Counted from the stretch's first letter, positions 34,137 to 44,561 are shown. The stretch is DNA of 64,000 bases from Flavobacterium keumense (GCF_029866485.1 NZ_CP092332.1:2418001-2482000); one strand, 5' to 3'. Notes: generated from the letters alone by a model not told the origin. Numbers and translations are program-made.

Positions 34137-35684
34137 ATGACACTATCACAATGGTTTATTTTTTTCTTACTAATACAAATAGTTCACTTCATAGGAACTT
34201 GGAAATTGTACGTAAGTGCCGGTAGAAAAGCTTGGGAAGCAGCTATTCCCGTATATAATGCAATTGTTTTATTCAAAATAATTGGTCGCCCAACATGGTG
34301 GACAATATTACTTTTTTTACCTATTATCAACTTGATTTTATTTCCTGTAGTATGGGTAGAAACCTTAGGTAGTTTTGGCAAAAATTCCACCTTAGACAAA
34401 GTCTTAGGAATCGCTACTTTCGGTTTGTATATCGCGTATGTCAGTTATACCCAAAAATTAAACTATACTGCCAATAGAAGTGCTGAACCTGTAAACAAAA
34501 CTGCAGACACTGTCGGCTCATTGCTTTTCGCCATTGTAGTAGCTACTTTTGTTCACACCTACTTTATTCAGCCGTTTACCATTCCAACTTCTTCATTAGA
34601 GAAATCGTTACTGGTAGGCGATTTTTTATTTGTAAGCAAAGTCAATTACGGAGCGAGAACTCCAATGACTACCGTGGCATTACCAATGGTACACGACACT
34701 ATTCCTTTGACCAAAAAGAAATCGTACCTTAACTGGCCTCAGCTACCTTATTTCAGACTTCCTGGATTTCAAACTGTGGAGCGAAATGATATCGTGGTAT
34801 TCAATTGGCCTGTCGATACAGTTTACAAATTCAGAGACCAATCAGGATTGAGAGTAGACAAACCGATTGACAAAAAATCGAACTATGTAAAACGTTGTGT
34901 GGGAGTTCCTGGAGACCAATTAGAAATCAAAGACGGAATTGTATTCGTAAATGGAAAAGAATTGATTTTGCCAGAAAGAGCAAAACCTCAATTCTCTTAC
35001 AAAGTAGCCTTAGATGGTAAAACGCCTATTGATTTTGAATATCTTTTGAAAGATATGGATGTTACTGACGGAGCTGGTTTTATGAACGCCGAAAAAAGAG
35101 ACACACTATTCATAGCTGCTTTAACTGCTGCTAATGCAGAAAGATTGAAGCATGTTCCTGGAATTACTGGGGTGCAAAAAATCATTTCAAAAGAGGTAGA
35201 ACCCGGTATATTTCCACACGTCAACAAATGGAATCGCGATAATTTTGGACCTATTTATATTCCGCAACAAGGAAAAACAGTGGCTTTAAATGTAGAAACA
35301 TTACCCTTCTATAAAGCCATCATTACCGACTACGAAAAAAATGACTTAAAAGTTACCGGTAAAGAAATTCGAATTAACGGAAAAATTGCTACCTCATACA
35401 CCTTCCAACAAAATTACTATTGGATGATGGGAGACAATCGTCATAACTCTGAAGACAGCCGCTACTGGGGATATGTACCTGAAAACCACATTGTAGGGAA
35501 ACCAATCTTCATTTGGATGAGCTGGGACTCCAATGCCAAAGGATTGAAAAAAGTTCGTTGGGATAGATTATTCACTACCGTTAGTGGAGAAGGGCAGCCA
35601 CAATCGTATTTTAAATTGTTCCTATTGGCTTTAGTTGCCTATTTCATCGGAGAATATTTTTGGAAGAAAAAGAAATCAGTATAA
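34137..35684 (+). CDS. lepB: Signal peptidase I, large Bacteroidota form, 515 aa
   Basis: The N-terminal ~110 residues form a membrane domain (AIPVYNAIVLFKIIGRPTWW) like DUF5684. The catalytic part follows: TIPTSSLEKSLLVGD with the nucleophile Ser, NYVKRCVGVPGDQLEI with the Lys general base, and MGDNRHNSEDSRYWG as the last conserved box. A large insertion of about 150 residues separates the boxes, typical of this phylum. It removes signal peptides at the periplasmic face of the inner membrane. Confidence 0.95.
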   Translation: MTLSQWFIFFLLIQIVHFIGTWKLYVSAGRKAWEAAIPVYNAIVLFKIIGRPTWWTILLFLPIINLILFPVVWVETLGSFGKNSTLDKVLGIATFGLYIAYVSYTQKLNYTANRSAEPVNKTADTVGSLLFAIVVATFVHTYFIQPFTIPTSSLEKSLLVGDFLFVSKVNYGARTPMTTVALPMVHDTIPLTKKKSYLNWPQLPYFRLPGFQTVERNDIVVFNWPVDTVYKFRDQSGLRVDKPIDKKSNYVKRCVGVPGDQLEIKDGIVFVNGKELILPERAKPQFSYKVALDGKTPIDFEYLLKDMDVTDGAGFMNAEKRDTLFIAALTAANAERLKHVPGITGVQKIISKEVEPGIFPHVNKWNRDNFGPIYIPQQGKTVALNVETLPFYKAIITDYEKNDLKVTGKEIRINGKIATSYTFQQNYYWMMGDNRHNSEDSRYWGYVPENHIVGKPIFIWMSWDSNAKGLKKVRWDRLFTTVSGEGQPQSYFKLFLLALVAYFIGEYFWKKKKSV

Positions 35685-35694
35685 CCGATTGATC

Positions 35695-35738
35695 AATGTG
35701 AAAATGTAACAATTTATCCATTCTTACATTTTCACATT
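35695..35738 (+). terminator. Long perfect hairpin after lepB
   Basis: A 15-bp perfect stem AATGTGAAAATGTAA / TTACATTTTCACATT around a 14-nt loop, 10 nt after the lepB stop. Only short T-runs follow, so it is a terminator or a processed RNA end. Confidence 0.6.
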
Positions 35739-35766
35739 GTTACATTAAAAAATTGCTACATTTTTC

Positions 35767-36393
35767 ATGAACATTCTTATTCATCCTACCTACTTCCCTT
35801 CTATCAGTCATTTTGCAGCTATCGTACAAGCCGAGAAAGTGACCTTTGAAATGGAAGATAATTTCCAAAAACAAACTAATCGTAACCGAACCTATATATA
35901 CAGTCCTAATGGAATTCAGCTATTGAATATCCCTGTAAAACACTCTAAAACAGCTCATCAAAAAACAAAAGACATTCAAATTGAAAATGATTTTGATTGG
36001 CAAAAACAGCATTTCAAATCCTTAGAAGCAGCGTATAGAAGTTCTCCTTTCTTTGAATATTTTGAAGATGATTTACTGCCTATTTTTGAAAAAAAACACT
36101 CGTTTATAATGGACTTGAATCTAGAAGTATTTGATTTGATTACCCGATGCCTTCGCATGAAAATTGCATACTCGACTACAACAGAATATTTTCATGAAAT
36201 TAATTCAGGCGAAGTAATTGATTTTCGTTTTTTGGCCAACGGAAAAAAAGACCATTCGCAATTTGAAAGTTACACTCAAGTATTTGATGATAAATTTGGT
36301 TTCATCAACAATCTTAGCGTATTGGATTTAGTATTTAACGAAGGAAAGTTTGCTTTGGATTATTTGAAATCACAACAACTGCTACTAAAATAA
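35767..36393 (+). CDS. WbqC family protein, 208 aa
   Basis: The N-terminus (ILIHPTYFPSISHFAAIVQA, then NRTYIYSPNGIQLLNIPVKH) and the segment SPFFEYFEDDL are hallmarks of the WbqC family, which occurs with polysaccharide biosynthesis genes but lacks a proven reaction. It closes the parA-lepB run. Its stop codon directly abuts the stop of the convergent EEP gene. Confidence 0.88.
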   Translation: MNILIHPTYFPSISHFAAIVQAEKVTFEMEDNFQKQTNRNRTYIYSPNGIQLLNIPVKHSKTAHQKTKDIQIENDFDWQKQHFKSLEAAYRSSPFFEYFEDDLLPIFEKKHSFIMDLNLEVFDLITRCLRMKIAYSTTTEYFHEINSGEVIDFRFLANGKKDHSQFESYTQVFDDKFGFINNLSVLDLVFNEGKFALDYLKSQQLLLK

Positions 36394-37440
36394 TTATTCA
36401 AAAGCAAGTTTTGCCATAATAGGATAATGGTCTGAATTTTCAAAACTCGAAAAACTTTCAAACTTTTTGACTTTCATCTTTTCATCCGCAAAAATATAAT
36501 CGATACGCGCTGGATAATAGCGAAACTTATAGGTAGCCCCAAAGCCTTTTCCGGCTTCTTCAAAACTATCTCTTAATTTTCCTTTAATGTTTCGGTACAC
36601 ATACGAAAACGCACTATTATTCATATCCCCACAAATGATTAAAGGATATTGACAATCCTTCTTGTGTTCTTTAAACAATTCAGCTTGTTGCTGTTGTTGT
36701 TTGAAGGCCTTACTGATTCTATTAAAAAGCTTTTGCGATTTACTCTGATTTATTGCATTAATATCATCATTAATCTCAGTAACATCTGGGGAGATTTTAA
36801 TGGATTGCAAATGCATATTGTACACCCGAATGGTTTCTTTTCCTTTCTTAATATCGGCAAAGATTACATTATTATTCGAATTCGGAAAAACAATATTCCC
36901 TTCATTGATAATAGGAAATTTAGAAAAAATAGCCTGCCCCGTTTTAATTTGGTCACCTGCCATCAAAATATATTTGTATGGATACACCTTCAAATCAATA
37001 CCTGCCGAAGTAGAATACTCTTGAATACACAAAATATCTGGATTTTTATCATTGATAAAACTCACAATTTGAGAGGGAACATCGTCTCTATCAATCCATT
37101 TGAATACATTCAACAAACGAACATTATAACTCATCACAGTAAAATCCTTTTCGCTTTCTGGAAATTCTTTAGCAGAAAATTTATAAAATTTATTTATGAA
37201 AGTAATGCCCATTAACAGTACCAAGCCCGATAATATCATTCGTTTTTTAAATTGGACGCCCCAATAAAAAAAGAACAAGGCATTAAATACAAAAAACAAA
37301 GGCATAAACAAGGTCAAAACCGATAACAACGGAAAAGCTTTAGGGGCTAAAAAGGGCAACAAATACGCACTGAAAGTCACTACAGTCAGTACTATATTCA
37401 AAAGAAACATCCCTTTATTGAACCACGAAAGATTTTTCAT
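36394..37440 (-). CDS. Endonuclease/exonuclease/phosphatase family protein with membrane anchor, 348 aa
   Basis: Three hydrophobic helices occupy residues about 8-85. The EEP domain follows with TVMSYNVRLL, PDILCIQEYS (metal-binding Glu), VYNMHLQSI (catalytic His), CGDMNNSAFSYVY (Asp/Asn pair), RIDYIFAD and SDHYPIMA (final Asp-His pair). All catalytic residues are present, so it should be an active metal-dependent phosphodiesterase or nuclease, probably outside or at the membrane. The substrate is unknown. It is followed on the same strand by two rhomboids and mutL upstream of it. Confidence 0.88.
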   Translation of the reverse strand: MKNLSWFNKGMFLLNIVLTVVTFSAYLLPFLAPKAFPLLSVLTLFMPLFFVFNALFFFYWGVQFKKRMILSGLVLLMGITFINKFYKFSAKEFPESEKDFTVMSYNVRLLNVFKWIDRDDVPSQIVSFINDKNPDILCIQEYSTSAGIDLKVYPYKYILMAGDQIKTGQAIFSKFPIINEGNIVFPNSNNNVIFADIKKGKETIRVYNMHLQSIKISPDVTEINDDINAINQSKSQKLFNRISKAFKQQQQQAELFKEHKKDCQYPLIICGDMNNSAFSYVYRNIKGKLRDSFEEAGKGFGATYKFRYYPARIDYIFADEKMKVKKFESFSSFENSDHYPIMAKLAFE

Positions 37441-37459
37441 CTTCTTGTTGTATCTGAAA

Positions 37460-38305
37460 TTATTTACCTGCTTTGAACAGAAATTCTTTTTCTTCTTGAG
37501 TCAAACAATCGTAACCCGATTGGCTAATCTTATCCAAAATCTCGTCTATTTGCTGCTGCGTTTTATCCTTCACAACAATTCTTGAACTCGGTTTGGGTGC
37601 CGATTTGGGGTAATTTTTATGTACTTTTTTAAAAGGGGCGCGTCTTGATTTTTGAAATGGGTTATTTAATATTCGACTTAAATCAATTCCATTTTGGAGC
37701 AATTTAATAAAAATAAATCCAAAAAAAGCACCTGCAAGATGCGCAATATGTCCACCGGTGTTTTCAATTCGGAATTGCATAAAGTCCAAGACCAAGATTA
37801 CCATAGTGATATGCCACAATTTAACGTTGCCAAAAAATAATAATCGAATAGTCATTAAAGGGCGATAGGTCGTGGTAGCAACTAAAATAGCCATTATAGC
37901 TCCAGAAGCACCCACCATAGCCGAACTCAAATGCAAGAAATAATAACCCGTTACAAAGGCAATCCCCGAAAACAAAGCACTTAACAAATACAAGCCTATA
38001 AATTGCTTGGAATTAAAAAAAGTCAAGAAAAGCATACTAGAGAAATGCAACACCATCATGTTAAAAAACAAATGCCCAAATCCATGATGAAAAAAAGCAT
38101 AGCTAATTAAAGTCCATGGTTTTGTAATCAATACGCTTGGGTCTGAAGTCAATACTATCCAATCGGGAAAATTAAAAACGCCCAACTGAAATTGATAGAA
38201 AAACGGCAACGAAACGAGAAAACACAATACATTCCAAAAGATAAGCCTAAAGGCTACTCCTCCTAGTTGATACTGCATTTTTAAATCGTCTAGTATACTA
38301 CTCAT
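37460..38305 (-). CDS. Rhomboid family intramembrane protease, 281 aa
   Basis: Six hydrophobic helices, the catalytic serine in GASGAIMAI and the catalytic histidine in AHLAGAFFGF identify a rhomboid. A soluble C-terminal tail of ~75 residues is basic, then acidic (KTQQQIDEILDKISQSGYDC, LTQEEKEFLFKAG). That tail matches a conserved extension in Bacteroidota rhomboids. It cleaves membrane proteins inside the bilayer; substrates unknown. It lies 28 nt after a second rhomboid gene. Confidence 0.92.
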   Translation of the reverse strand: MSSILDDLKMQYQLGGVAFRLIFWNVLCFLVSLPFFYQFQLGVFNFPDWIVLTSDPSVLITKPWTLISYAFFHHGFGHLFFNMMVLHFSSMLFLTFFNSKQFIGLYLLSALFSGIAFVTGYYFLHLSSAMVGASGAIMAILVATTTYRPLMTIRLLFFGNVKLWHITMVILVLDFMQFRIENTGGHIAHLAGAFFGFIFIKLLQNGIDLSRILNNPFQKSRRAPFKKVHKNYPKSAPKPSSRIVVKDKTQQQIDEILDKISQSGYDCLTQEEKEFLFKAGK

Positions 38306-38333
38306 GTATTCGTCTATTTATAATCGTGTCGAA

Positions 38334-39080
38334 CTAATTCCAACGATTAGAATTGAACTGATTCTTTTTCCAATACCACATAATAATAAACCCAAATAAA
38401 GCGCCTCCTACATGAGCAAAATGAGCGATTCCACCGCCACCAAAAATAGACTTACCTGAGATAGCAAGATATAAATCTATCAATACCAAACCAGGTACAA
38501 AATATTTAGCTTTGATAGGAATAGGAACAAACATCAAGGCTAATTCTGCCTCAGGAAACATAAATGCAAATGCAACAATAATTCCGTAAATTGCTCCCGA
38601 AGCTCCCACAGCCGTTCCTACATAAGCACTAGTAAAACTCTGAAATTGAGATACCGTCAATAATTCTTGCCATCTCGTGTCAATTTTACCTTCATTTAAC
38701 AATTGTAAAATCTCTGTTTTCGAGAATCCATTAGACAACAACGTATTCAATCCTTCTTGAAAATGATAATAATTCATCCCTGTATGTACCAAAGCTGCTC
38801 CCAAACCACAAGAAATGTAGAAAAACAAAAACTTCTTGCTTCCCCAAAATAGTTCCAATGCCGACCCAAACGAATACAACGCAAACATATTAAAGAAAAT
38901 ATGCATGAATCCGCCGTGCATAAACATATACGTTATAGGTTGCCAAGCTTTAAAATCTGGGTTCTCAGGAAAAAATAAAGCTAAATATCGATACGCAGGA
39001 CTTGATACCAATAATGTCCCGATAAAAAACAAAATATTAATAATAATTAACTGCTTAACAGTTTCAGTCACATTTCTCAT
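38334..39080 (-). CDS. Rhomboid family intramembrane protease, 248 aa
   Basis: The catalytic serine lies in VGASGAIYGI and the histidine in FAHVGGALFGF. The early PITYMFMHGGFMHIFFNMFA segment carries the conserved His-x-x-x-Asn of rhomboids. It lacks the long tail of its neighbour. Its ATG overlaps the mutL stop by 4 nt, so it is translated from the mutL transcript. The two rhomboids differ enough to be old paralogues. Confidence 0.93.
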   Translation of the reverse strand: MRNVTETVKQLIIINILFFIGTLLVSSPAYRYLALFFPENPDFKAWQPITYMFMHGGFMHIFFNMFALYSFGSALELFWGSKKFLFFYISCGLGAALVHTGMNYYHFQEGLNTLLSNGFSKTEILQLLNEGKIDTRWQELLTVSQFQSFTSAYVGTAVGASGAIYGIIVAFAFMFPEAELALMFVPIPIKAKYFVPGLVLIDLYLAISGKSIFGGGGIAHFAHVGGALFGFIIMWYWKKNQFNSNRWN

Positions 39081-40939
39081 AGGGCAAATTTTTTATCTAT
39101 ATCTTCCACACGCATCGTAATGAAAGTAGGTTTTTGAAAAGGGGAAACATTAGGTTCCTTACAAGCAAACAATCCGTTAACCAAATTTTCTTGTTCTTTT
39201 TCGGTCAAATAACTTCCTGTTTTAACTGCTAAACTTTTCGCCATGGATTTGGCAATCGTGTCGTTTTGGCTGAAACTACTTTCGGGAATACCATCCTGCA
39301 AATCACTCAACAATTGTTCCAAAACTAACGAAACTTCGCTTTCAGTAATATTAACGGGAATACCTGAAATAACCACATGATCTTTTTGAGTTTCCTCAAA
39401 AACAAATCCGGTATTCATCAAAGACAATTGCAATTCGGCAATTAACTCCATCTCATTTTTAGAGAAATACAAATTCAACGGAAACAACAATTGCTGACTC
39501 GATGCTTGATGCACGGTCATATTAACCAAGAATTGTTCATATAAAACTCGTTGATGTGCACGTTGTTGATCTACAATCACCATTCCTGATTTGATTGGCG
39601 AAACAATGTATTTTTTATGAATCTGATACGTTCTATGTATGGTTGGCTCTGCATCTTCTAAATCAAACAAAGAAGACGTAACTTCTTCATTTTCAAAACT
39701 AAAATTACTGGAAGCCGAAAACGTTTCGGTTTCTTGTTTCAATCCCACATACAGCCCTTCCCAACTCGAAGCAATTTCTGTTTTTTTATAATTGGAGCCA
39801 GAACCTGAATACGATTTTGTAGGTTGCGTCTCTGCAAACGGATTAAAATTAGCATCGACCTGAACAGTTGGAATGACCCCTTCCAAATCTTTATAATGGT
39901 ACGGAGTGTCTAAAGTAGCATCGCGATCAAAGTCTAAAATGGGAGCGACATTAAATTGCCCCAAACTGTGTTTGATTGCCGCTCTTAAAATAGCATATAA
40001 AGCTTGTTCATCGTCAAACTTGATCTCCGTCTTAGTTGGATGAATATTAATATCAATAGTATGCGGAGGAACTGATAGAAACAAGAAATAACTCGGTTGC
40101 GCACCATCTTTTAAAATTCCGTCATAAGCCGCCATAACCGCATGATGCAAATAACCGCTTTTGATGTATCGATCATTCACAAAAAAGAATTGTTCTCCCC
40201 TATTTTTTTTAGCAAATTCAGGTTTGCTCACAAATCCTTGGATTTCGACTAGTTCTGTTTCTTCTTGAACTGGCACTAATTTTTCATTGGTTTTACCCGA
40301 AAAAATAGCGACGATTCGCTGTCTGAAATTCGACTGAGGCAAATTGAACATTTCGCTTCCGTTGTGGTAAAACGTAAAATGAATATTGGGGTGGGCCAAA
40401 GCAACCCGTTGAAACTCATCAATAACATGACGGTATTCCACAATATCCGATTTCAAGAAATTACGTCGAGCCGGAATATTATAAAACAGATTTTTAACCG
40501 CAAACGAAGTTCCTTTAGGCAAAACGGCTACTTCTTGAGAGACAAATTTACTTCCCTCAATAATGAGATGTGTTCCCAATTCTTCCTGATCTTGCTTGGT
40601 TTTCATCTCCACATGAGCAATCGCTGCAATCGAAGCCAAAGCTTCGCCACGAAATCCTTTGGTATGTAAAGAAAATAAATCTTCTGCCTGACGAATTTTA
40701 GAGGTCGCATGACGTTCAAAACACAAACGCGCATCAGTCACGCTCATACCCACACCATTATCAATCACCTGAATCAAGGATTTTCCGGCATCTTTGATAA
40801 TTAACTTGATGTCGGTGGCTTTAGCATCTACTGCATTTTCCAATAACTCTTTCACTACCGAAGCCGGTCGTTGTACCACTTCACCAGCGGCAATTTGATT
40901 GGCAACATGATCAGGAAGCAATTGAATAATACTCGACAT
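39077..40939 (-). CDS. mutL: DNA mismatch repair protein MutL, 620 aa
   Basis: The GHKL ATPase domain is clear: IAAGEVVQRPASVVKELLEN with the catalytic Glu, DNGVGM, and TKGFRGEALASIA. The C-terminal dimerisation domain starts near residue 420 (HRTYQIHKKYIVSPI). The start at 40,939 (MSSIIQLLPD) is the canonical one; an ATG at 40,984 would add 15 residues. I see no DQHAxxExxxxE endonuclease motif: the equivalent place reads DQQRAHQRVLYEQF, so strand-nicking activity is uncertain. It is the first gene of the mutL-rhomboid-rhomboid-EEP unit. Confidence 0.95.
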   Translation of the reverse strand: MSSIIQLLPDHVANQIAAGEVVQRPASVVKELLENAVDAKATDIKLIIKDAGKSLIQVIDNGVGMSVTDARLCFERHATSKIRQAEDLFSLHTKGFRGEALASIAAIAHVEMKTKQDQEELGTHLIIEGSKFVSQEVAVLPKGTSFAVKNLFYNIPARRNFLKSDIVEYRHVIDEFQRVALAHPNIHFTFYHNGSEMFNLPQSNFRQRIVAIFSGKTNEKLVPVQEETELVEIQGFVSKPEFAKKNRGEQFFFVNDRYIKSGYLHHAVMAAYDGILKDGAQPSYFLFLSVPPHTIDINIHPTKTEIKFDDEQALYAILRAAIKHSLGQFNVAPILDFDRDATLDTPYHYKDLEGVIPTVQVDANFNPFAETQPTKSYSGSGSNYKKTEIASSWEGLYVGLKQETETFSASSNFSFENEEVTSSLFDLEDAEPTIHRTYQIHKKYIVSPIKSGMVIVDQQRAHQRVLYEQFLVNMTVHQASSQQLLFPLNLYFSKNEMELIAELQLSLMNTGFVFEETQKDHVVISGIPVNITESEVSLVLEQLLSDLQDGIPESSFSQNDTIAKSMAKSLAVKTGSYLTEKEQENLVNGLFACKEPNVSPFQKPTFITMRVEDIDKKFAL

Positions 40940-41045
40940 CAAAAAAAATTTAATTGTTGGGGTTAGTTTGTGATTGAACCACAAAGCACAAATTTAGGGA
41001 ATTTATACTTGGTTTTAAAACATCCGTAATTACAAAAAAACAGAA

Positions 41046-41078
41046 AAACCTATACTACTTACTATATAGTATAGGTTT
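41046..41078 (-). terminator. ribH terminator
   Basis: AAACCTATACTA / TAGTATAGGTTT with a 9-nt loop; on the minus strand a T-rich run follows. It lies 21 nt after the ribH stop. Confidence 0.85.
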
Positions 41079-41098
41079 GTTAAGGTATATTATTGTAA

Positions 41099-41671
41099 CT
41101 ATTCTTCTATTTGCAATGGATTGTTCTCAATTTGCAAGGCGCCACTTCCTAATAAGTGTTGATTATCAATTTGATGAGACAATGAAGCCTGTTGACGAAT
41201 AAATGCCATTTTAATAGCTGCAATAGCTGCTTCGGTTCCTTTATTTCCGTGAATACCACCACTTCTATCAATAGACTGTTGCATCGTATTGTCTGTCAAC
41301 ACACAAAAAATAACGGGAATATCAGTTTGTACATTCAAATCTTTAATCCCTTGTGTTACACCTTCGCAAACAAAATCAAAATGCTTGGTTTGTCCTTGAA
41401 TGACACAACCAATTACAATAACCGCATCTACATTTTGTGTTTGCAGCATTTTCTTGGCACCATAGATTAATTCAAAACTTCCAGGTACGTTCCAACGAAT
41501 TATATTTTGAGCTGGAACTTGATTTTCTATCAACGCTGCAAAAGCACCATTATACAATCCTTCGGTAATGGTTTCATTCCATTCTGCCACTACAATCCCA
41601 AAACGAAAGTTGCGTGCATCAGGCACACTATTTTTATCGTATTCTGATAAATTTTTATTTTCGGTAGCCAT
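41099..41671 (-). CDS. ribH: 6,7-dimethyl-8-ribityllumazine synthase, 190 aa
   Basis: The core is typical: FGIVVAEWNETITEGLYNGA, WNVPGSFELIYGAKKM, IGCVIQGQTKHFDFVCEGV with the conserved His, and GGIHGNKGTEAAIAAIKM. It catalyses the penultimate step of riboflavin synthesis and assembles as a 60-mer capsid. About 30 residues at the C-terminus (SHQIDNQHLLGSGALQIENN) exceed the usual length and look unstructured. It follows a TPR-protein gene on the same strand at a distance of about 120 nt. Confidence 0.95.
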   Translation of the reverse strand: MATENKNLSEYDKNSVPDARNFRFGIVVAEWNETITEGLYNGAFAALIENQVPAQNIIRWNVPGSFELIYGAKKMLQTQNVDAVIVIGCVIQGQTKHFDFVCEGVTQGIKDLNVQTDIPVIFCVLTDNTMQQSIDRSGGIHGNKGTEAAIAAIKMAFIRQQASLSHQIDNQHLLGSGALQIENNPLQIEE

Positions 41672-41789
41672 CGTATTTGATTTTTAAAGGTTTATGTTAA
41701 AGATAAAAATAAAGGTTAGAAATTACAACTAATTAGACAAAATCTAATTGCATTATAATTGCTAACCCTAAAGTTTATTTGGTAATGAA

Positions 41790-42563
41790 CTATTGTGCCA
41801 ATCCAATCAATACATCTACTGAAGCAGCTTCAGGAGTAGTATCATAATTATCTTTAATATCTGTAAAATATTTCAACGCTTCTTCTTTTTTCCCTAAAGC
41901 TAAAGCCGTTTTACCAGCTTTCAATAAGAAACGAGGCGTTGTAAAATCATTTTTACTTGACTCTACTGCTTTGATGTAATTTTCTAAAGCTTGTTGTGGT
42001 TGATTTTTTTGAGCGTAAGCATCTCCAATAGCCCCTTTTGCCAAAGCACCTAAGATCATATCTTTCGATTCAAACTTACTTAAGAAATCAATTGCTTCAG
42101 CATATTTACCTGTATTCAAGTAAGCAATCCCAGCATAATAATTAGCCAAGTTCCCTGCGTCAGTTCCTGCATATTCGTCAGCAATTTTAATGAATCCGAA
42201 TTTACCTTCAGAACCATTCAATGACAATGTATATAAAGAGTCACTCGCTACTCCATCAGTTGCTTTTTGGAAATTTTGTTGTGCCACAAACATTTCATTA
42301 GCAGCTTCTTCTTCTTTTGGTGTAGCAATAAATTTTTCAAATGCTAAATACCCAACCGTTACCAAAGCAATTGCAGCAACAAAACCAATAATTACTTTTT
42401 GGTTTTTAGCAACAAAATCTTCTGTTTTTGATGCAGTTTCATCTAATTTTGAGAAAACACCTGCCGTTGTGCTGTCTTTTTCATCAATCTGAACGTCTTC
42501 AACAACTTCTTTTACTTCTTTCTCTTTTGGAGTCTTATATCCTCTTTTATTATAAGTGGCCAT
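41790..42563 (-). CDS. TPR-repeat protein with one membrane helix (YfgM-like), 257 aa
   Basis: A charged cytosolic N-terminus (about 60 residues) is followed by one membrane helix (VIIGFVAAIALVTVGYLAFE) and a C-terminal region with TPR repeats (NLANYYAGIAYLNTGKYAEA, GDAYAQKNQPQQALENYIKA, AGKTALALGKKEEALKYF). The layout is that of YfgM-like periplasmic chaperone-associated proteins. It lies upstream of ribH and is divergent from recF. Confidence 0.88.
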   Translation of the reverse strand: MATYNKRGYKTPKEKEVKEVVEDVQIDEKDSTTAGVFSKLDETASKTEDFVAKNQKVIIGFVAAIALVTVGYLAFEKFIATPKEEEAANEMFVAQQNFQKATDGVASDSLYTLSLNGSEGKFGFIKIADEYAGTDAGNLANYYAGIAYLNTGKYAEAIDFLSKFESKDMILGALAKGAIGDAYAQKNQPQQALENYIKAVESSKNDFTTPRFLLKAGKTALALGKKEEALKYFTDIKDNYDTTPEAASVDVLIGLAQ

Positions 42564-42703
42564 TTCAATTTAATTTAGTGAGTGGCAAAAATAAAATTTT
42601 TATTCAAATCTAAAAGGCATTTTATGGATATTTTTCAATAATTTGCGGGCAGTTTGAAAAAGCGCTCTAAACAAGCCCTATTCTTCATTCTAGCAAGACA
42701 AAA

Positions 42704-43783
42704 ATGTATTTAAAAAAGATTTCATTATTCAATTACAAGAACTTTTCTGAAGCTAATTTCGAGTTTGACACCAAAATCAATTGTTTTGTTGGAAAAAACG
42801 GAATCGGAAAAACCAATGTACTCGATGCAATTTACCATCTATCGTACGGAAAAAGCTATTTCAATCCGCTTGCTGTACAAAACATCAAACACGGCGAAGA
42901 GTTTTTTGTCATTGATGCCGAACTGGAAAAAGAAAATCGTGCCGAACAAATTGTTTGTAGCCTGAAAAAAGGACAAAAGAAAATCTTAAAACGCAACGGA
43001 AAAGTTTACGACAAATTTTCAGACCATATTGGTTTTGTTCCCTTAGTGATTATTTCGCCAGCCGACAGGGATTTAATCATCGAAGGAAGCGAAACGCGTC
43101 GTAAGTTCATGGACAGTGTCATTTCACAATTGGACGCACTTTATTTGCAACAGCTCATTCAATACCAAAAAGTAATCAGTCAGCGCAATGCTTTGTTGAA
43201 ATACTTCGCCTTGAATCACGTCTTTGAAAACGATACTTTATCCATATATAATGAACAACTCAACGAATTAGGACATGAAATTTTTGAAAAAAGAAAAGCA
43301 TTTATAGAAAATTTCATTCCTATTTTCAACAAGCACCACCAAGCCATAACCGATTCTCAAGAAACGGTTCAATTAGTATATGAGAGTCATTTATATGAGA
43401 AGGACTTGATAATACTCTTGCAAGAGAATATCAATAAAGATCGTGCTTTGCAATATACTAGTGTTGGAATTCACAAAGACGATTTATCATTTGAAATCGA
43501 TTCGCACCCCATCAAAAAATTTGGTTCACAAGGCCAACAAAAATCATTTTTAATTGCTTTAAAATTAGCCCAATTTGAATTTTTGAAAAAACAAAGTGGG
43601 GTAAAACCTATTTTGCTTTTTGATGATATTTTTGACAAATTGGACGAAAGTCGTGTAGCTAAAATTGTAGAAATGGTTAATAGTGACACTTTTGGACAAC
43701 TCTTTATTTCTGATACCCACCCTGAACGAACAGAAAGCATTGTCAAATCAACCCATCAGACCTATAAAATCTTCCATTTATAA
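42704..43783 (+). CDS. recF: DNA replication and repair protein RecF, 359 aa
   Basis: Walker [15 protein letters not shown] at the N-terminus, the signature segment [17 protein letters not shown] and Walker [15 protein letters not shown] are present; length and order fit RecF. It loads RecA at gapped DNA together with RecO and RecR. Three downstream genes on the same strand start after short gaps. Confidence 0.95.
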   Translation: MYLKKISLFNYKNFSEANFEFDTKINCFVGKNGIGKTNVLDAIYHLSYGKSYFNPLAVQNIKHGEEFFVIDAELEKENRAEQIVCSLKKGQKKILKRNGKVYDKFSDHIGFVPLVIISPADRDLIIEGSETRRKFMDSVISQLDALYLQQLIQYQKVISQRNALLKYFALNHVFENDTLSIYNEQLNELGHEIFEKRKAFIENFIPIFNKHHQAITDSQETVQLVYESHLYEKDLIILLQENINKDRALQYTSVGIHKDDLSFEIDSHPIKKFGSQGQQKSFLIALKLAQFEFLKKQSGVKPILLFDDIFDKLDESRVAKIVEMVNSDTFGQLFISDTHPERTESIVKSTHQTYKIFHL

Positions 43784-43865
43784 CATTTATTTAAGATGTT
43801 TTTAGAAAAAGTTGATAAAAAAAACACGTACATTAGCCTAACTCAAAACTTAATAATTAATCATA

Positions 43866-44561
43866 ATGAAACTAAAAAAAATAGCAATCGCCATCGTAGT
43901 ATTCACACTAACTTCGTGCAACGGACAACCCTCAAAAAAAGTTGAAACGCTTGATGCCGTTTCTTTTTCAAAGAAAATTGAAGCTACACCAAATCCTCAA
44001 ATTCTAGACGTTCGAACTCCTGAAGAATTTGCAGCAGAACATATTGAAAGAGCACAAAATGTAAATTGGCTGAGTAATGACTTTGTTACTAACGCATCAA
44101 AATTCGACAAATCCAAACCTGTATTTGTGTATTGTAAAATTGGAGGTAGAAGTCATCAAGCAGCTGAAAAATTAGCTCAATTGGGATTTACACAAATTAT
44201 TGAATTAGAAGGAGGCTTTTTAAAATGGGATGCTGCTGGATTGTCTAAACCTTCTGCTAAAAGAGTAGGTATTTCCAAAGAACAATATGCTACTTTATTG
44301 AATTCTGATAAAAAAGTGTTGATTGATTTTTATGCCGAATGGTGTGCGCCTTGCAAAAAAATGACCCCTTATTTATTGAAAATGGAAAAGGAATTGGGAG
44401 ACAAACTAGTGATTATTCGCCTTGATGCTGACAAAAACAAAAGCCTACTTTCAGAAATGAAAATAAGCGAATTGCCGACTTTGTTATTGTATGAAAACAA
44501 GCAACTAAAATGGCAACATTCAGGTTACATCAGCGAATCCGATTTGAAAAAACAATTATAA
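43866..44561 (+). CDS. Rhodanese-thioredoxin fusion lipoprotein, 231 aa
   Basis: A lipoprotein signal ends at FTLTSC (Cys18). Residues about 30-125 form a rhodanese domain with the active-site loop CKIGGRS. Residues about 135-231 form a thioredoxin domain with WCAPC and the cis-proline in SELPTLLLY. Both active sites are intact. Anchored in the envelope, it could transfer sulfur or keep thiols reduced. Rhodanese and thioredoxin domains occur separately in most bacteria; the fusion is recurrent in Bacteroidota. Confidence 0.9.
   Translation: MKLKKIAIAIVVFTLTSCNGQPSKKVETLDAVSFSKKIEATPNPQILDVRTPEEFAAEHIERAQNVNWLSNDFVTNASKFDKSKPVFVYCKIGGRSHQAAEKLAQLGFTQIIELEGGFLKWDAAGLSKPSAKRVGISKEQYATLLNSDKKVLIDFYAEWCAPCKKMTPYLLKMEKELGDKLVIIRLDADKNKSLLSEMKISELPTLLLYENKQLKWQHSGYISESDLKKQL

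Noticed and set aside
36649..37215. 188-codon frame opposite the EEP-family gene
   Set aside because: The opposite strand encodes a full EEP domain with all motifs; this frame is its antisense shadow.
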